NCBI GenBank assembly: GCA_902600395.1
Contig: CACKJL010000009.1
Coordinates: 1-24,891, forward strand
DNA: 24,891 nt
Direction of reading: 5' to 3'
Source of the DNA: an uncultured Prochlorococcus sp.
GTDB taxonomy: Bacteria; Cyanobacteriota; Cyanobacteriia; PCC-6307; Cyanobiaceae
The notes below the pieces were generated by a model. That model worked only from the letters and a program-made list of their open reading frames with translations, ran no database searches and was not told where the DNA came from. Below are positions 1 through 9,046 of this stretch, piece after piece. Numbering within the stretch: the first letter of the stretch is position 1; every line of letters starts with the position of its first letter. The position numbers were made by a program, and so were the translations under genes.

Positions 1-1988
1 CACGAACATATCTAGACTATACGAATAGAGTAAAGATAATAAATTTAAAACCAGAGAATTTATACACTTGCATCGCAAACGTTAAAAAGTTTTATATTCA
101 TAAGAGTAAAAAAAATATTAATTTATCAATAATGAATATTGTAGTTTCTGATGAAACGTCTTCAATAAAGGTTACAAAATTTTTTTTAGGAAGAAGATTT
201 AGATCTTACTCCTTCTTCACATCTCAAAAATCTTTATATATTCCTGGAACCAAATTAGCAATTTCCGGTAAAGTTAAATTGACAGAGTATGGCAAAACTT
301 TTGTAGATCCGCAGATTGAAATTCTTAAGGATAACAACGATAATTTTAATTTCTCAGGCAAAATATTACCCTTGTATTCATTAGGTGAAGCTCTATCAAA
401 TATGAGTTTTATAAAACTTATGAAAAAAGTACTAATTTATGCAAAGCAATATCCAGAAATTTTAAATAAAAAGCAACTTGATTCATTATCCTTATTATCA
501 AAAGGAGAGTCGTTGATTAATATTCATTTCCCACCAACTGAACAGGCACTTATTGAGTCAAAAAAACGTTTGGTTTTTGATGAGTTATTCCTACTTCAAA
601 TAAAGTTCCTACTTAGAAAAAGAAAGACGAATAAAAATGTAACTTCTCAACAATTACCTCAAAAGAAATCTTTATTAAAAGAATTTTTAAATAATTTTCC
701 TTTTGAATTAACAAAATCTCAAAAAAATGTTTTAAATGAAATTAAGAAAGATTTATCTAATCCCATACCAATGTCTAGATTGCTTCAGGGAGATGTGGGA
801 AGCGGTAAAACTATAATTGCAATAGCGTCTCTTTTACTTGTCATTGAAAAAAACCTGCAAGGTGCATTTATGGTCCCAACTGAGGTATTGGCAGAACAGC
901 ATTATAAAAATTTATTAAAATATTTGAATCCCCTTTTAGTTTCTGTTGAACTACTTACTGGGAATACTCCTCAAAAAAAGAGAAAAGAAATTTTCTCTAA
1001 TTTGAACAATGGATTAGTTGATATCCTCATAGGTACTCATGCATTATTTGAGGATAAAGTCATCTTTAATGCATTAGGCATGGTTGTAATTGATGAACAA
1101 CATAGATTTGGAGTTACTCAAAGAAATAGATTACTAAATAAAGGAGAAAATACTAACTTGTTATCAATGACAGCAACACCTATTCCAAGAACTCTTGCGC
1201 TTTCTATTTATGGTGATTTAGATGTGAGTCAAATTACAGAACTCCCTCCTGGGAGAGTTCCTATAACAACAAAAATAATTTCAGAAGATGATTTAACTAA
1301 CTTGTTTAAGATTGTTGAAGATGAGATCAATAAGGGAAAGCAAGCTTATGTGATTTTGCCACTTATAGAAGATTCAGAAAAAATGAATTTAAGCTCCGCA
1401 AAGAAAACATTCAAACATTTATCAGAAGAGGTCTTTTTTAACAAAAATGTTGGATTATTACATGGTAAATTAAGTTCACAAGAAAAGAATGAAGTAATTA
1501 ATTCTTTTTTAAAGAATGAAATTAATATATTGGTTTCAACCACAGTAATTGAGGTTGGCATTGATGTGCCTAACGCCACAATTATGATTATTTATAATTC
1601 TGACAGATTTGGATTGTCCCAGCTACATCAATTAAGGGGGAGAGTTGGTAGAGGATCAACTAAATCTTTTTGTTATCTGGTAACCCCCGATAAAAATGGA
1701 TTAGAAAACAAAAGACTTTGTGTTTTGCAAAAATCTAATGATGGCTTTTATATTGCTGAAAAAGACTTGGAGCTTAGAGGACCAGGCCAGATTTTAGGAT
1801 ATAGACAATCAGGATTGCCTGATTTTGTACTGGATAATTTACCTAACAATAAATTTCTTATTGATAAGGCTCGTGAAGAGGCTATTAAGATTGTTAGTAA
1901 TGATCCTGATTTAAAAGAAAATATCGTTTTAAGGAATATACTTATTGATAATTCTGATAATAAATTCATTCATGATTTCTTAAATTGA
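1..1988 (+). CDS. recG: ATP-dependent DNA helicase RecG, 5' end outside window
   Basis: RecG is a superfamily 2 helicase that remodels stalled replication forks and branched recombination intermediates. The reading frame is already open at base 3 and has no stop before 1988, so the gene begins upstream; the Met at 132 is internal, because the residues before it continue the N-terminal wedge/OB domain. Visible helicase motifs are Walker A GDVGSGKT (789-812), the DEQH box of motif II (1092-1103), TATPIPRT (motif III), and the C-terminal QLRGRVGRG motif with the DLELRGPG segment typical of RecG. About 660 codons are in the window; full-length cyanobacterial proteins are, from memory, about 800 residues, so roughly the first 150-200 are missing. 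The C-terminus looks intact. The next gene, a dipeptidase, starts 57 bases downstream on the same strand; nothing suggests a functional link. Family assignment is secure. Confidence 0.96.
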   Translation, partial: RTYLDYTNRVKIINLKPENLYTCIANVKKFYIHKSKKNINLSIMNIVVSDETSSIKVTKFFLGRRFRSYSFFTSQKSLYIPGTKLAISGKVKLTEYGKTFVDPQIEILKDNNDNFNFSGKILPLYSLGEALSNMSFIKLMKKVLIYAKQYPEILNKKQLDSLSLLSKGESLINIHFPPTEQALIESKKRLVFDELFLLQIKFLLRKRKTNKNVTSQQLPQKKSLLKEFLNNFPFELTKSQKNVLNEIKKDLSNPIPMSRLLQGDVGSGKTIIAIASLLLVIEKNLQGAFMVPTEVLAEQHYKNLLKYLNPLLVSVELLTGNTPQKKRKEIFSNLNNGLVDILIGTHALFEDKVIFNALGMVVIDEQHRFGVTQRNRLLNKGENTNLLSMTATPIPRTLALSIYGDLDVSQITELPPGRVPITTKIISEDDLTNLFKIVEDEINKGKQAYVILPLIEDSEKMNLSSAKKTFKHLSEEVFFNKNVGLLHGKLSSQEKNEVINSFLKNEINILVSTTVIEVGIDVPNATIMIIYNSDRFGLSQLHQLRGRVGRGSTKSFCYLVTPDKNGLENKRLCVLQKSNDGFYIAEKDLELRGPGQILGYRQSGLPDFVLDNLPNNKFLIDKAREEAIKIVSNDPDLKENIVLRNILIDNSDNKFIHDFLN

Positions 1989-2028
1989 AAACTATCATTG
2001 TAATTTTTGATATATATGTCAACATAAA

Positions 2029-2049
2029 TCAATTGCAAATTTCAATTGA
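2029..2049 (+). other. Small hairpin overlapping the TTG start of the dipeptidase gene
   Basis: TCAATTG (2029-2035) and CAATTGA (2043-2049) form perfect 7-base arms around a 7-base loop. The right arm contains the proposed TTG start codon (2046-2048). It could be a weak recG terminator, although no T-run follows, or could hide the start codon. In DNA this AT-rich it may also be chance. Confidence 0.25.
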
Positions 2050-2729
2050 AAATTTGGAATAAAATACCAATTAAAGATAATGGAGATAAATTAATAGCTA
2101 TACCTAGCTGCTTAAAGTTTTTAGATCCCCACCCTTACTTTCATTTAGGAGCACCTTACAAAGATAAAACTTCTATTTGGAAATTAAGAGAGGAGGTTGT
2201 AAATAGATTAGTAAAAGTAAATGATTATTTGATATCAAAGAGTAGTTTTAACCTTTTAATTTATGACAGTTGGCGACCTTTAGAAGTCCAGGAATTTATG
2301 TTTAAAAAAGCATTTTTATTAGAGTGTCAAAAATCTGGTATTGATATTTCTTTTGAAAATAGAAAATCTTATCCATCCATTTTAAAAAAAGTTGAAAAAT
2401 TTTGGGCATATCCTTCTCATGACACTAAGTGTCCTCCCCCTCATTCAACTGGGGGTGCGTTGGATGTTTCTTTTTCAGATAAAGACGGAAATCTTGTTGA
2501 AATGGGAAGCATAGTTGATCAAATGGATGAGACCTCAAATCCTTATTTTTATGCAAACATGAACAATGAAGAAGCAATTATTTGGAATAGTAGAAGAAAT
2601 TTATTAAGGGAAATTATGACTAAATTCGGATTTGTTCAACATCCTAATGAATGGTGGCATTTTAGTTATGGTGATCAATTATGGGCTTGGAAAAATAAAA
2701 AAGCAAATGCCCTCTATGGAAAAATTTAA
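2046..2729 (+). CDS. ddpX: D-alanyl-D-alanine dipeptidase (VanX/DdpX-like, peptidase M15D)
   Basis: This is a zinc D,D-dipeptidase of the M15D family, expected to cleave D-Ala-D-Ala released from, or destined for, peptidoglycan. The 227 residues carry the full active-site set: the SWRP arginine (R77), the zinc-ligand motif PHSTGGALD with H133 and D140, and the C-terminal EWWH with catalytic E202 and zinc ligand H205. There is no signal peptide, so a cytoplasmic recycling role fits better than periplasmic cleavage. The start must be non-ATG: a stop lies in frame at 2025-2027 and the only initiator-like codon before the conserved N-terminus is TTG at 2046. It is not in a van resistance cluster, so recycling or nutrient use is more likely than glycopeptide resistance. 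Its 3' end faces sir with only 3 bases between the stop codons. Confidence 0.85.
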   Translation: MKIWNKIPIKDNGDKLIAIPSCLKFLDPHPYFHLGAPYKDKTSIWKLREEVVNRLVKVNDYLISKSSFNLLIYDSWRPLEVQEFMFKKAFLLECQKSGIDISFENRKSYPSILKKVEKFWAYPSHDTKCPPPHSTGGALDVSFSDKDGNLVEMGSIVDQMDETSNPYFYANMNNEEAIIWNSRRNLLREIMTKFGFVQHPNEWWHFSYGDQLWAWKNKKANALYGKI

Positions 2730-2732
2730 ATT

Positions 2733-4520
2733 CTATTGATTTTCATTTAGTAAATTTAATATATAATTTTCATCTTGAGTGTTTATAAAATCTCCGAAAT
2801 CCAAATCCAAATTACTCTTCCAATTATCAAATAATGGTTGAAGGGTTTTTTCTAAATCGTTAAGTTCCATTCTTTGTAAAAAAGGTTTAGCAAGCCTTTG
2901 TAGATTTTTACTTCCCCCCAACCATAATTGGTATTTGTTTTGCCCACTTCCAACAAGTGCTAATTCGGCCATATAAGGCCTGGTACATCCATTCGGACAT
3001 CCTGTCATTCTGAATAATATCGTCTTTTGTATTTTTAGATCTAATAGTAAATTTTCAATCCTTTTTAGTACATCAGGTAATATTCTTTCAGCTTCAGTCA
3101 TTGCAAGACCACAAAGTGGTAAAGCAGGACAAGCTAAAGCGTGTCTTTGAATTTCATTAATGTTTTCTAAATTTTCATATCCAATTTTTGATAGAGATTT
3201 TTGAATTTCACCTTTGTTTTTATTGGGGATATTACAAAGTAAAATATCTTGATTAGGTGTGAGTCTTAAATCTAAATTATATTTTTTAACAATACTTGTA
3301 ATGGTATTCTTCTTCTCTCCAGATAATCTCCCTGATAATAATGGTAAACCTACGAAATGGGAGGTTTTATTTTGTTTATGCCAACCTAGGTAATCAATAA
3401 GAACCTTATCAGGTTCTTTTCTAATTTTTTTAATATTTTTTTTGAAATACTTATCAGAAAGTATCTTTTTGAACCATTTTATACCTTTTCTATGAAGAAG
3501 ATATTTCATTCTCGAATTTTTTCTTGATTTTCTATCACCATAATCTCTTTGAATAGCAACAATGCTTTGTATTAATTCATAAACATCAGGTTCTTCAACA
3601 TATCCAAGTGGATCTGCAATTCTGGCAAAGGTCTCCTCATTATTATGTGTGCGACCCATACCACCTCCAACATAGAAGTTGCATCCTTCTAAGTTTCCAT
3701 CTTTAGAAGTAAAGGCAACTATCCCTATGTCATTGGTAAGAAGATCAACTGAATTGTCCCCAGGAACTGTAACGGCACATTTGAATTTTCTCGGTAAGTA
3801 AGTTGAACCATAAAGAGGCTCATCTTTTATTCCACTAAAAACATTATCGTTGAATTGGAGCTTCCTAATTGCTTCAATATCTTTATCAGGCTTTATGGTG
3901 TATTCTAAATCTCCATCAGCCCAAAGCTCTAAAAAAGTTCCTTGGCCAGCCATTGGGGTGAGAAGATCTGCAACTTTTTTTGCCAATGCTCTTGCAATAT
4001 TATAGTCTGGCGAATCAAATGGAGCCGCAGGGGCCATAACATTTCTATTAATGTCTCCACATGCAGCTAATGTGGAGCCCATTGAATTTACTATTGTTTG
4101 AATTACTTCCTTTAGCTTCTCCTTTCTGATTCCGTGCATTTGAAAGGCTTGTCTTGTAGTGGCCCTAAGTGTTCCATTACCTAGTTTGTCAGATAATTCA
4201 TCTAATGCTAAAAATAATTTCCCAGGGACTTCACCGCCCGGATTTCTTAACCTAAGCATCATTTGCCAATCTTTACTTTTGCCCGGCCTTCTATTTTCCC
4301 TGTTATCTTGTTGATAACTACCATGAAATTTTAATAACTGAACTGCATCATTAGTAAAATGATCACTTTCATTGACTAATTCTGTAGCAAGTGGTTCCTT
4401 AAGAAATTGGCTACCTTTTTTAAAATTTTCAAATTTAGAGACTTCTAGTCCGTTTGCTAAACAAACAGTCTCTTTCTTTGCAGAATCTTTTTTCTTTTTT
4501 ACTTTCTCAACCTTGATCAA
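2733..4520 (-). CDS. sir: Ferredoxin-dependent assimilatory sulfite reductase
   Basis: The enzyme reduces sulfite to sulfide with six electrons from ferredoxin, supplying cysteine synthesis. At 595 residues it has the usual length for the plant/cyanobacterial type, with two nitrite/sulfite reductase half-domains. The cysteines binding the [4Fe-4S]-siroheme centre are present as C-x5-C (C464, C470, in ACPALPLC) and C-x3-C (C508, C512, in TGCPNGC). The N-terminus is lysine-rich (residues 3-16). The start is TTG at 4520: an in-frame stop sits at 4542-4544 and no ATG or GTG lies between. An out-of-frame ATG at 4533 opens an 8-codon ORF across the start (see findings). The gene diverges from glyS across an 87-base gap. 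A nitrite reductase was considered, but the overall sequence and C-terminus read as SiR. Confidence 0.95.
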   Translation of the reverse strand: MIKVEKVKKKKDSAKKETVCLANGLEVSKFENFKKGSQFLKEPLATELVNESDHFTNDAVQLLKFHGSYQQDNRENRRPGKSKDWQMMLRLRNPGGEVPGKLFLALDELSDKLGNGTLRATTRQAFQMHGIRKEKLKEVIQTIVNSMGSTLAACGDINRNVMAPAAPFDSPDYNIARALAKKVADLLTPMAGQGTFLELWADGDLEYTIKPDKDIEAIRKLQFNDNVFSGIKDEPLYGSTYLPRKFKCAVTVPGDNSVDLLTNDIGIVAFTSKDGNLEGCNFYVGGGMGRTHNNEETFARIADPLGYVEEPDVYELIQSIVAIQRDYGDRKSRKNSRMKYLLHRKGIKWFKKILSDKYFKKNIKKIRKEPDKVLIDYLGWHKQNKTSHFVGLPLLSGRLSGEKKNTITSIVKKYNLDLRLTPNQDILLCNIPNKNKGEIQKSLSKIGYENLENINEIQRHALACPALPLCGLAMTEAERILPDVLKRIENLLLDLKIQKTILFRMTGCPNGCTRPYMAELALVGSGQNKYQLWLGGSKNLQRLAKPFLQRMELNDLEKTLQPLFDNWKSNLDLDFGDFINTQDENYILNLLNENQ

Positions 4521-4578
4521 AGGACCAAAACATATCTCTTTTTATACATTAGCGAAAAGCTTATTTAACTGGTAGTAA

Positions 4579-4584
4579 ATTATA
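4579..4584 (-). promoter_or_regulatory. Possible -10 element for sir
   Basis: On the minus strand these bases read TATAAT, the sigma-70 consensus, about 60 bases upstream of the sir TTG start in the short sir/glyS divergent gap. No convincing -35 is visible, which is common in this lineage. The call rests on one hexamer in AT-rich DNA. Confidence 0.3.
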
Positions 4585-4607
4585 GTAAGTGAAGTCATAT
4601 TTTTTTC

Positions 4608-6770
4608 TTGTCTAAATATTTACTTGAGATAGGAACAGAAGAGTTGCCTGCAAAATTTTCTCATTCTGTTCTAGAGCAATTTAAATCTCTAATAGAATTT
4701 GAATTGGATAAAAAGTTAATCAAATTCGAACGAATAGTTGTTACCTCCACACCAAGGAGGATAGTTCTTCTTCTCGAAGGTTTAGTTGATTATGCAGAAG
4801 ATAAGATAATAGAAAGGAAAGGGCCTAAAGCAAATTTAGCTTATTTAAATGGATGTCCTACTAATGCTGCTTTAGGATTTGCTAATAGCTTAGATATAGA
4901 TGTAGATGAGCTAGAAATAAAAAACACGGAAAAGGGTGATTTTGTATTTGGAAAGAAAATTGAGAAAGGACTATCAACAAAAATTTCTTTGTCTTCGATT
5001 ATTCCAAAATTAGTAAAAAGTCTTCAAGGTCCTCGATTTATGAAATGGGGGGGTGGGAACATAAAATTTTCAAGACCTATTAGGTGGATTGCCTCTATTT
5101 ATAATGATGAAATTCTTGATTTTGAATTTGATGAATGTGATCCAAAAATCAAAATAAGTAATAAAACAAAAAGTCATAGGCTAATCAATGAAGTTTTAGA
5201 AGTTCAGAATCCTGATTATTTTTTTGAATTATTGAAACGAAATAGAGTAATAGCTATTCGAAAAGAAAGAAAAGAAAAAATTGAAAGTTTAATAAATCAG
5301 GCATCTAAATCTTTAAATCTGAAACCTGATCTTTCAGAAGGATTACTAAATGAACTAACTGATTTAGTTGAATGGCCAGACTTAATTATTGGCAAATTTA
5401 GTAATGAATTTCTTGATCTTCCGGTTGAAGTTCTCTCAACTGTCATGAAAATTCATCAGAGATATGTTCCTCTTTTATTTAAAAACGAAAGTTTTTCTAA
5501 ACTAGATTTAAACTCTGAAAAAAATATTAGTACAACTTTCTGCGTTATTTCAAATGGTCTTGAAGAATCAAATAATAATATTGCCAAAGGTAATGAGAAA
5601 GTATTAAGGGCAAGGTTTTCAGATGCAAAGTTTTTCGTAGAAAGTGATAAAAAAGTTGCTTCAATCGAAAGAAATGAAAAGCTTAAATCTGTTTCATATT
5701 TAAAAGGACTTGGAAATATATTTCAGAGGGTAGAAAGGATAGAGGAAGTTACTAAAAAAATTCTTAAGTTTTTAAATGATAAGTCTTTAGAAGAAAAAAA
5801 AATAATAGAAGCTGCTAAATACTGTAAAAACGACTTATGTAGCGAAATTGTTTTCGAATTCCCTGAGCTGCAAGGAATAATGGGTGGTAAATATCTTAAA
5901 TATGAGGGATTCAGTGAGGATGTTTGCTTGGCTGTCGCTGAACATTATTTACCTTCTTTTTATAAAGATGCTTTGCCTTCCACAAAATATGGTGCAATAG
6001 TTTCCATAGCAGATAAGGTCGAAACTTTAATAAGTATATTTATTTCTGGTAAACGTCCTAGTGGATCATCTGATCCTTATGCTTTAAGAAGAAATTTGAA
6101 TGGAGTGATTAAAATAATTTGGGATTATGAACTTGATTTACCTTTAGATAAATTATTCAACGAACTTATTGATTTTTGGAAAATCGTATTTCCGAATTTA
6201 AACTTCTCAAGAGAAACGGTATTTAATGATTTAAATGAATTTTTAGTTCAAAGAATTGTTAGTCATCTAGAAGAAATATCACTAAGTAAAGAATTAATAA
6301 AGGCCGTTTGCTCTTATGATGAATCATCTCAAAAAAGAGTATTGAATATTGTTGATCTTAAAAATAGGGTTAAGACTATTAACAATTTTAACGAAAAGGA
6401 TAATTTTGTTGAAATACAGAAGGTAATTACTAGGGTAAGCAAATTAGCAAATAAAAGTGATATTTCAAGAGACGTTCTCTCAACAAGAGATTATGTAAAC
6501 ACAAAACTTTTTGAAAAAGATTGTGAATTCAAAGTTTTTGAATTTATTAGAGAATTAGAAAACCTTTTTTCAGAAGGTTATTGCAATTATTTGGAACTTC
6601 TGAATTTGTTTGAGATTAATGTAAAAACTATCGAGGATTTATTTGATAATGAAAAGGGAGTACTAATAATGTCAGAGGATTTAAAAATAAGAAATAATAG
6701 ACTCAATTTGTTGAGCTTAATTAGAAATTATGCTCTAAAAATTGCCGATTTTACACTTTTGAACTCTTAA
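4608..6770 (+). CDS. glyS: Glycyl-tRNA synthetase beta subunit
   Basis: This is the beta subunit of the bacterial alpha2beta2-type glycyl-tRNA synthetase. The alpha subunit (glyQ) supplies the aminoacylation site and the beta subunit binds tRNA-Gly. The 720-residue product begins with the diagnostic LLEIGTEELPA motif, contains the conserved KGPKANLAY, GPRFMKWGG and FSRPIRW segments, and has the SDPYALRRN and C-terminal anticodon-binding regions. The length is normal for the family. Translation must start at TTG 4608 to include the conserved N-terminus; no ATG is available there. glyQ is not in this window. The last 20 bases overlap the 3' end of the convergent chlP gene, leaving no room for a terminator between them. 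Confidence 0.95.
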   Translation: MSKYLLEIGTEELPAKFSHSVLEQFKSLIEFELDKKLIKFERIVVTSTPRRIVLLLEGLVDYAEDKIIERKGPKANLAYLNGCPTNAALGFANSLDIDVDELEIKNTEKGDFVFGKKIEKGLSTKISLSSIIPKLVKSLQGPRFMKWGGGNIKFSRPIRWIASIYNDEILDFEFDECDPKIKISNKTKSHRLINEVLEVQNPDYFFELLKRNRVIAIRKERKEKIESLINQASKSLNLKPDLSEGLLNELTDLVEWPDLIIGKFSNEFLDLPVEVLSTVMKIHQRYVPLLFKNESFSKLDLNSEKNISTTFCVISNGLEESNNNIAKGNEKVLRARFSDAKFFVESDKKVASIERNEKLKSVSYLKGLGNIFQRVERIEEVTKKILKFLNDKSLEEKKIIEAAKYCKNDLCSEIVFEFPELQGIMGGKYLKYEGFSEDVCLAVAEHYLPSFYKDALPSTKYGAIVSIADKVETLISIFISGKRPSGSSDPYALRRNLNGVIKIIWDYELDLPLDKLFNELIDFWKIVFPNLNFSRETVFNDLNEFLVQRIVSHLEEISLSKELIKAVCSYDESSQKRVLNIVDLKNRVKTINNFNEKDNFVEIQKVITRVSKLANKSDISRDVLSTRDYVNTKLFEKDCEFKVFEFIRELENLFSEGYCNYLELLNLFEINVKTIEDLFDNEKGVLIMSEDLKIRNNRLNLLSLIRNYALKIADFTLLNS

Positions 6771-8091
6771 CTTTAATTCCTCCCTTTATTGAATAATTTT
6801 CTAGCATTTTTTCTACTTCTTTATTTTCCCTAACAGCACTATCAACGGGTTTATATTTTAGAGGCGCTAGGGCTTTCCCTCTTAAAATTGAACCGAGTGT
6901 AAGCATCGTAATTTTAAGTTGCTGTAATGGTTTCATAGAGACAACTCTTTTGTATAAATAACTATCAAAAGTAAGTCTTTGAACATCCATGTCATCACAC
7001 ATCTCAACGAAGGCTTCTCTAGCAGAATCATTTCTGTAAAAAATATTTTGAAGGATTTCTAACACCTTATAGGTTGTACCATATTTTTTATCCCATTTTT
7101 TAAGATAGTTTTTTAAATCTTTTTCTGATGGAATTACTTGACCATTTTTTGATGCTTCAACAATTTCTTCAGCACACATTCTTCCGCTTTTTGCAGCAAA
7201 ATAAATACCCTCTCCAGAACTTTTTGTAACATAACCAGCTGCATCACCAACCAATGCCATTCTCCCAACTACCCTTCTTGGCCTTGGATGTTCTGGAATA
7301 GGGTGAGCTTCTACCTTTATTACTTCACCATTAACGAGTCTTTTCTTTGCCCTATTTCTTACACCCTCTTGAAGTCCTTTAATTAATGACTGATTCTTTT
7401 GCATGGTTCCTGTGCCCACAGCAACATGATCATATTTAGGAAATACCCACCCATAAAAATCAGGAGAAACATCTGTTCCAACATACATTTCAGCAAGATC
7501 TTCGTAGTAACTCATTTCTTCTTTAGGCAATTTAATTCTTTCCTGAAATGCTATTGCAACTTTGTAATCACCTGCATCCATTGCTTTTGCGACTCTGCTA
7601 TTGGCTCCATCAGCTCCGATCAAAAGGTCAACAGTTAGCTCTTTTAGTTCCCCTTTTTTATCTCCATTAGTAAAATCTGAGTAGGAAAGCTTATATGGCC
7701 CTTGATTATTATCGCCAGTATCAATAGAAGTAACTAATCCATTTATTAATGTAGCACCGAGATCTGATGCTCTGTTGCGCATAAAGGCATCCATAACTTC
7801 TCTTCTACACATCCCAATAAACTCATTATCACTTTTCCCATAAACTCTATCTAAACTTATATCTACTTCTCTATTTGATGGAGATATCATTCTCATATGC
7901 CTTACTTTTCTATCAATAATTGACTCAGGTAAATCAAATTCTTCGACCATGCAAAGTGGAATTGCTCCTCCACATGGTTTCGCATTATCTAATTTTCTCT
8001 CGAAAAGCCAAGTTTTTATTCCAGCTTTAGCAAGTATTTCTGCCGCACATGAACCACTTGGACCTCCACCAATAACAGCTACCCTCAACAT
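6751..8091 (-). CDS. chlP: Geranylgeranyl reductase (chlorophyll phytyl-chain formation)
   Basis: ChlP uses NADPH to reduce the geranylgeranyl group to phytyl, on geranylgeranyl-chlorophyll and on geranylgeranyl diphosphate, for chlorophyll and tocopherol synthesis at the thylakoid. The 446-residue protein opens with an FAD-binding beta-alpha-beta motif (VIGGGPSG, residues 6-13), then the CGGAIPLC signature (40-47), the second flavin motif LIGADGANS, and a GDAAGYVTKSSGEG segment, all typical of plant and cyanobacterial ChlP rather than archaeal lipid reductases. The ATG at 8091 precedes the flavin motif directly, so the start is well fixed. It diverges from the M15B carboxypeptidase gene across 113 bases and overlaps glyS by 20 bases at its 3' end. 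Confidence 0.95.
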   Translation of the reverse strand: MLRVAVIGGGPSGSCAAEILAKAGIKTWLFERKLDNAKPCGGAIPLCMVEEFDLPESIIDRKVRHMRMISPSNREVDISLDRVYGKSDNEFIGMCRREVMDAFMRNRASDLGATLINGLVTSIDTGDNNQGPYKLSYSDFTNGDKKGELKELTVDLLIGADGANSRVAKAMDAGDYKVAIAFQERIKLPKEEMSYYEDLAEMYVGTDVSPDFYGWVFPKYDHVAVGTGTMQKNQSLIKGLQEGVRNRAKKRLVNGEVIKVEAHPIPEHPRPRRVVGRMALVGDAAGYVTKSSGEGIYFAAKSGRMCAEEIVEASKNGQVIPSEKDLKNYLKKWDKKYGTTYKVLEILQNIFYRNDSAREAFVEMCDDMDVQRLTFDSYLYKRVVSMKPLQQLKITMLTLGSILRGKALAPLKYKPVDSAVRENKEVEKMLENYSIKGGIKVKSSKV

Positions 8092-8204
8092 ATGAAAAAA
8101 AAATAATACTGTATATAAAAACTACATCTTTTTTGCTTATAAAGGTGCATTTCTTAAAATAATAGTTAATATCGAAATATCTTTTCCAAATTCACTTCTA
8201 AATA

Positions 8205-8918
8205 TTGGAACTAAATAAAGATATCGATCAATTTGATATACCACTTGCCAAAAGAACTTACCTAAATAATCAAAATTCAACATTATTAAAAAAACTATTA
8301 ATATTTTCTCCATTTCTTTTTCTTATCTTTTCTGTCGCTGCATTGCGATTTTTTAAAAATATAGAAATAGGACCTCTTGATAATCTCAATTTTCAGGCTC
8401 AGATAAATCACGACCATAGAATTTTAGGTCATTTACCCTATGCGGAAATTTCTAAGGAGAAACTAGTTTTAATTGAGCCTAATATTGAAGTTCATATAGA
8501 TATGCGCGATTCTCTACTAAAGATGAGAGAAGAAGCCAAAAAGGATGGGATATATTTAGTCTTCTTGAGTGGTTATAGATCAGTAAATTTGCAAAACGAT
8601 ATCTTTTATTCTTTAAAATCTATTAGAAATCAAGAAGCGGCAGAAAGAGCTAGAGTTTCAGCCCCTCCAGGGTATTCCGAACATAGTACAGGTTTCGCAA
8701 TCGATATTGGTGATGCTACTCAAAGAGAGACAGACTTTGAAACTGACTTCGAAAATACTGACGCCTTTAGATGGTTAATAAAAAATGCAGCTAAGTTTCA
8801 CTTTAAGTTATCGTTCAACAAAGATAATATATATATAGATTACGAACCCTGGCATTGGAGATATGAAGGGTCAATTGAAGCATTAAAAGTTTTTGAAAGC
8901 TCAAATAGAAAATTATAA
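8205..8918 (+). CDS. Membrane-anchored D-alanyl-D-alanine carboxypeptidase (VanY-like, peptidase M15B)
   Basis: This is a zinc D,D-carboxypeptidase expected to trim the terminal D-Ala from peptidoglycan stem peptides in the periplasm. Of 237 residues, 1-28 are polar, about 29-48 form one hydrophobic membrane anchor, and the rest is the catalytic domain facing outward. Active-site residues are visible: SGYRS with R125, SEHSTGFAIDIGD with zinc ligands H160 and D167, and EPWHW with E214 and H217. The start is TTG at 8205; no ATG lies in frame before the conserved region, so the exact N-terminus is uncertain. It is the second M15-family peptidase within 6.5 kb, but of a different subfamily and location from the first. 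Confidence 0.85.
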   Translation: MELNKDIDQFDIPLAKRTYLNNQNSTLLKKLLIFSPFLFLIFSVAALRFFKNIEIGPLDNLNFQAQINHDHRILGHLPYAEISKEKLVLIEPNIEVHIDMRDSLLKMREEAKKDGIYLVFLSGYRSVNLQNDIFYSLKSIRNQEAAERARVSAPPGYSEHSTGFAIDIGDATQRETDFETDFENTDAFRWLIKNAAKFHFKLSFNKDNIYIDYEPWHWRYEGSIEALKVFESSNRKL

Positions 8919-8923
8919 ATCTA

Positions 8924-8946
8924 ATTGATTAATTTAATTATTCAAT
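8924..8946 (+). terminator. Weak AT-only hairpin after the carboxypeptidase gene
   Basis: Bases 8924-8928 (ATTGA) pair with 8942-8946 (TCAAT), followed inward by one mismatch and four more pairs. A loose T-rich stretch (ATATTTTTC) follows. The stem is almost pure AT, so this is only a candidate 3' end for the M15B gene. Confidence 0.22.
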
Positions 8947-9046
8947 AAATTATATTTTTCAAAGTCTTAAAGAGAAAATTCTCATAATAAGCATACTTTG
9001 AGTTAGCCTTAATTAAGTTAATCTAATATTTATATAAATTCTATAA

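Noticed and set aside
132..134. ATG at 132 as the recG start
   Set aside because: The frame is open upstream to the window edge and the upstream residues fit the RecG wedge domain, so this Met is internal.
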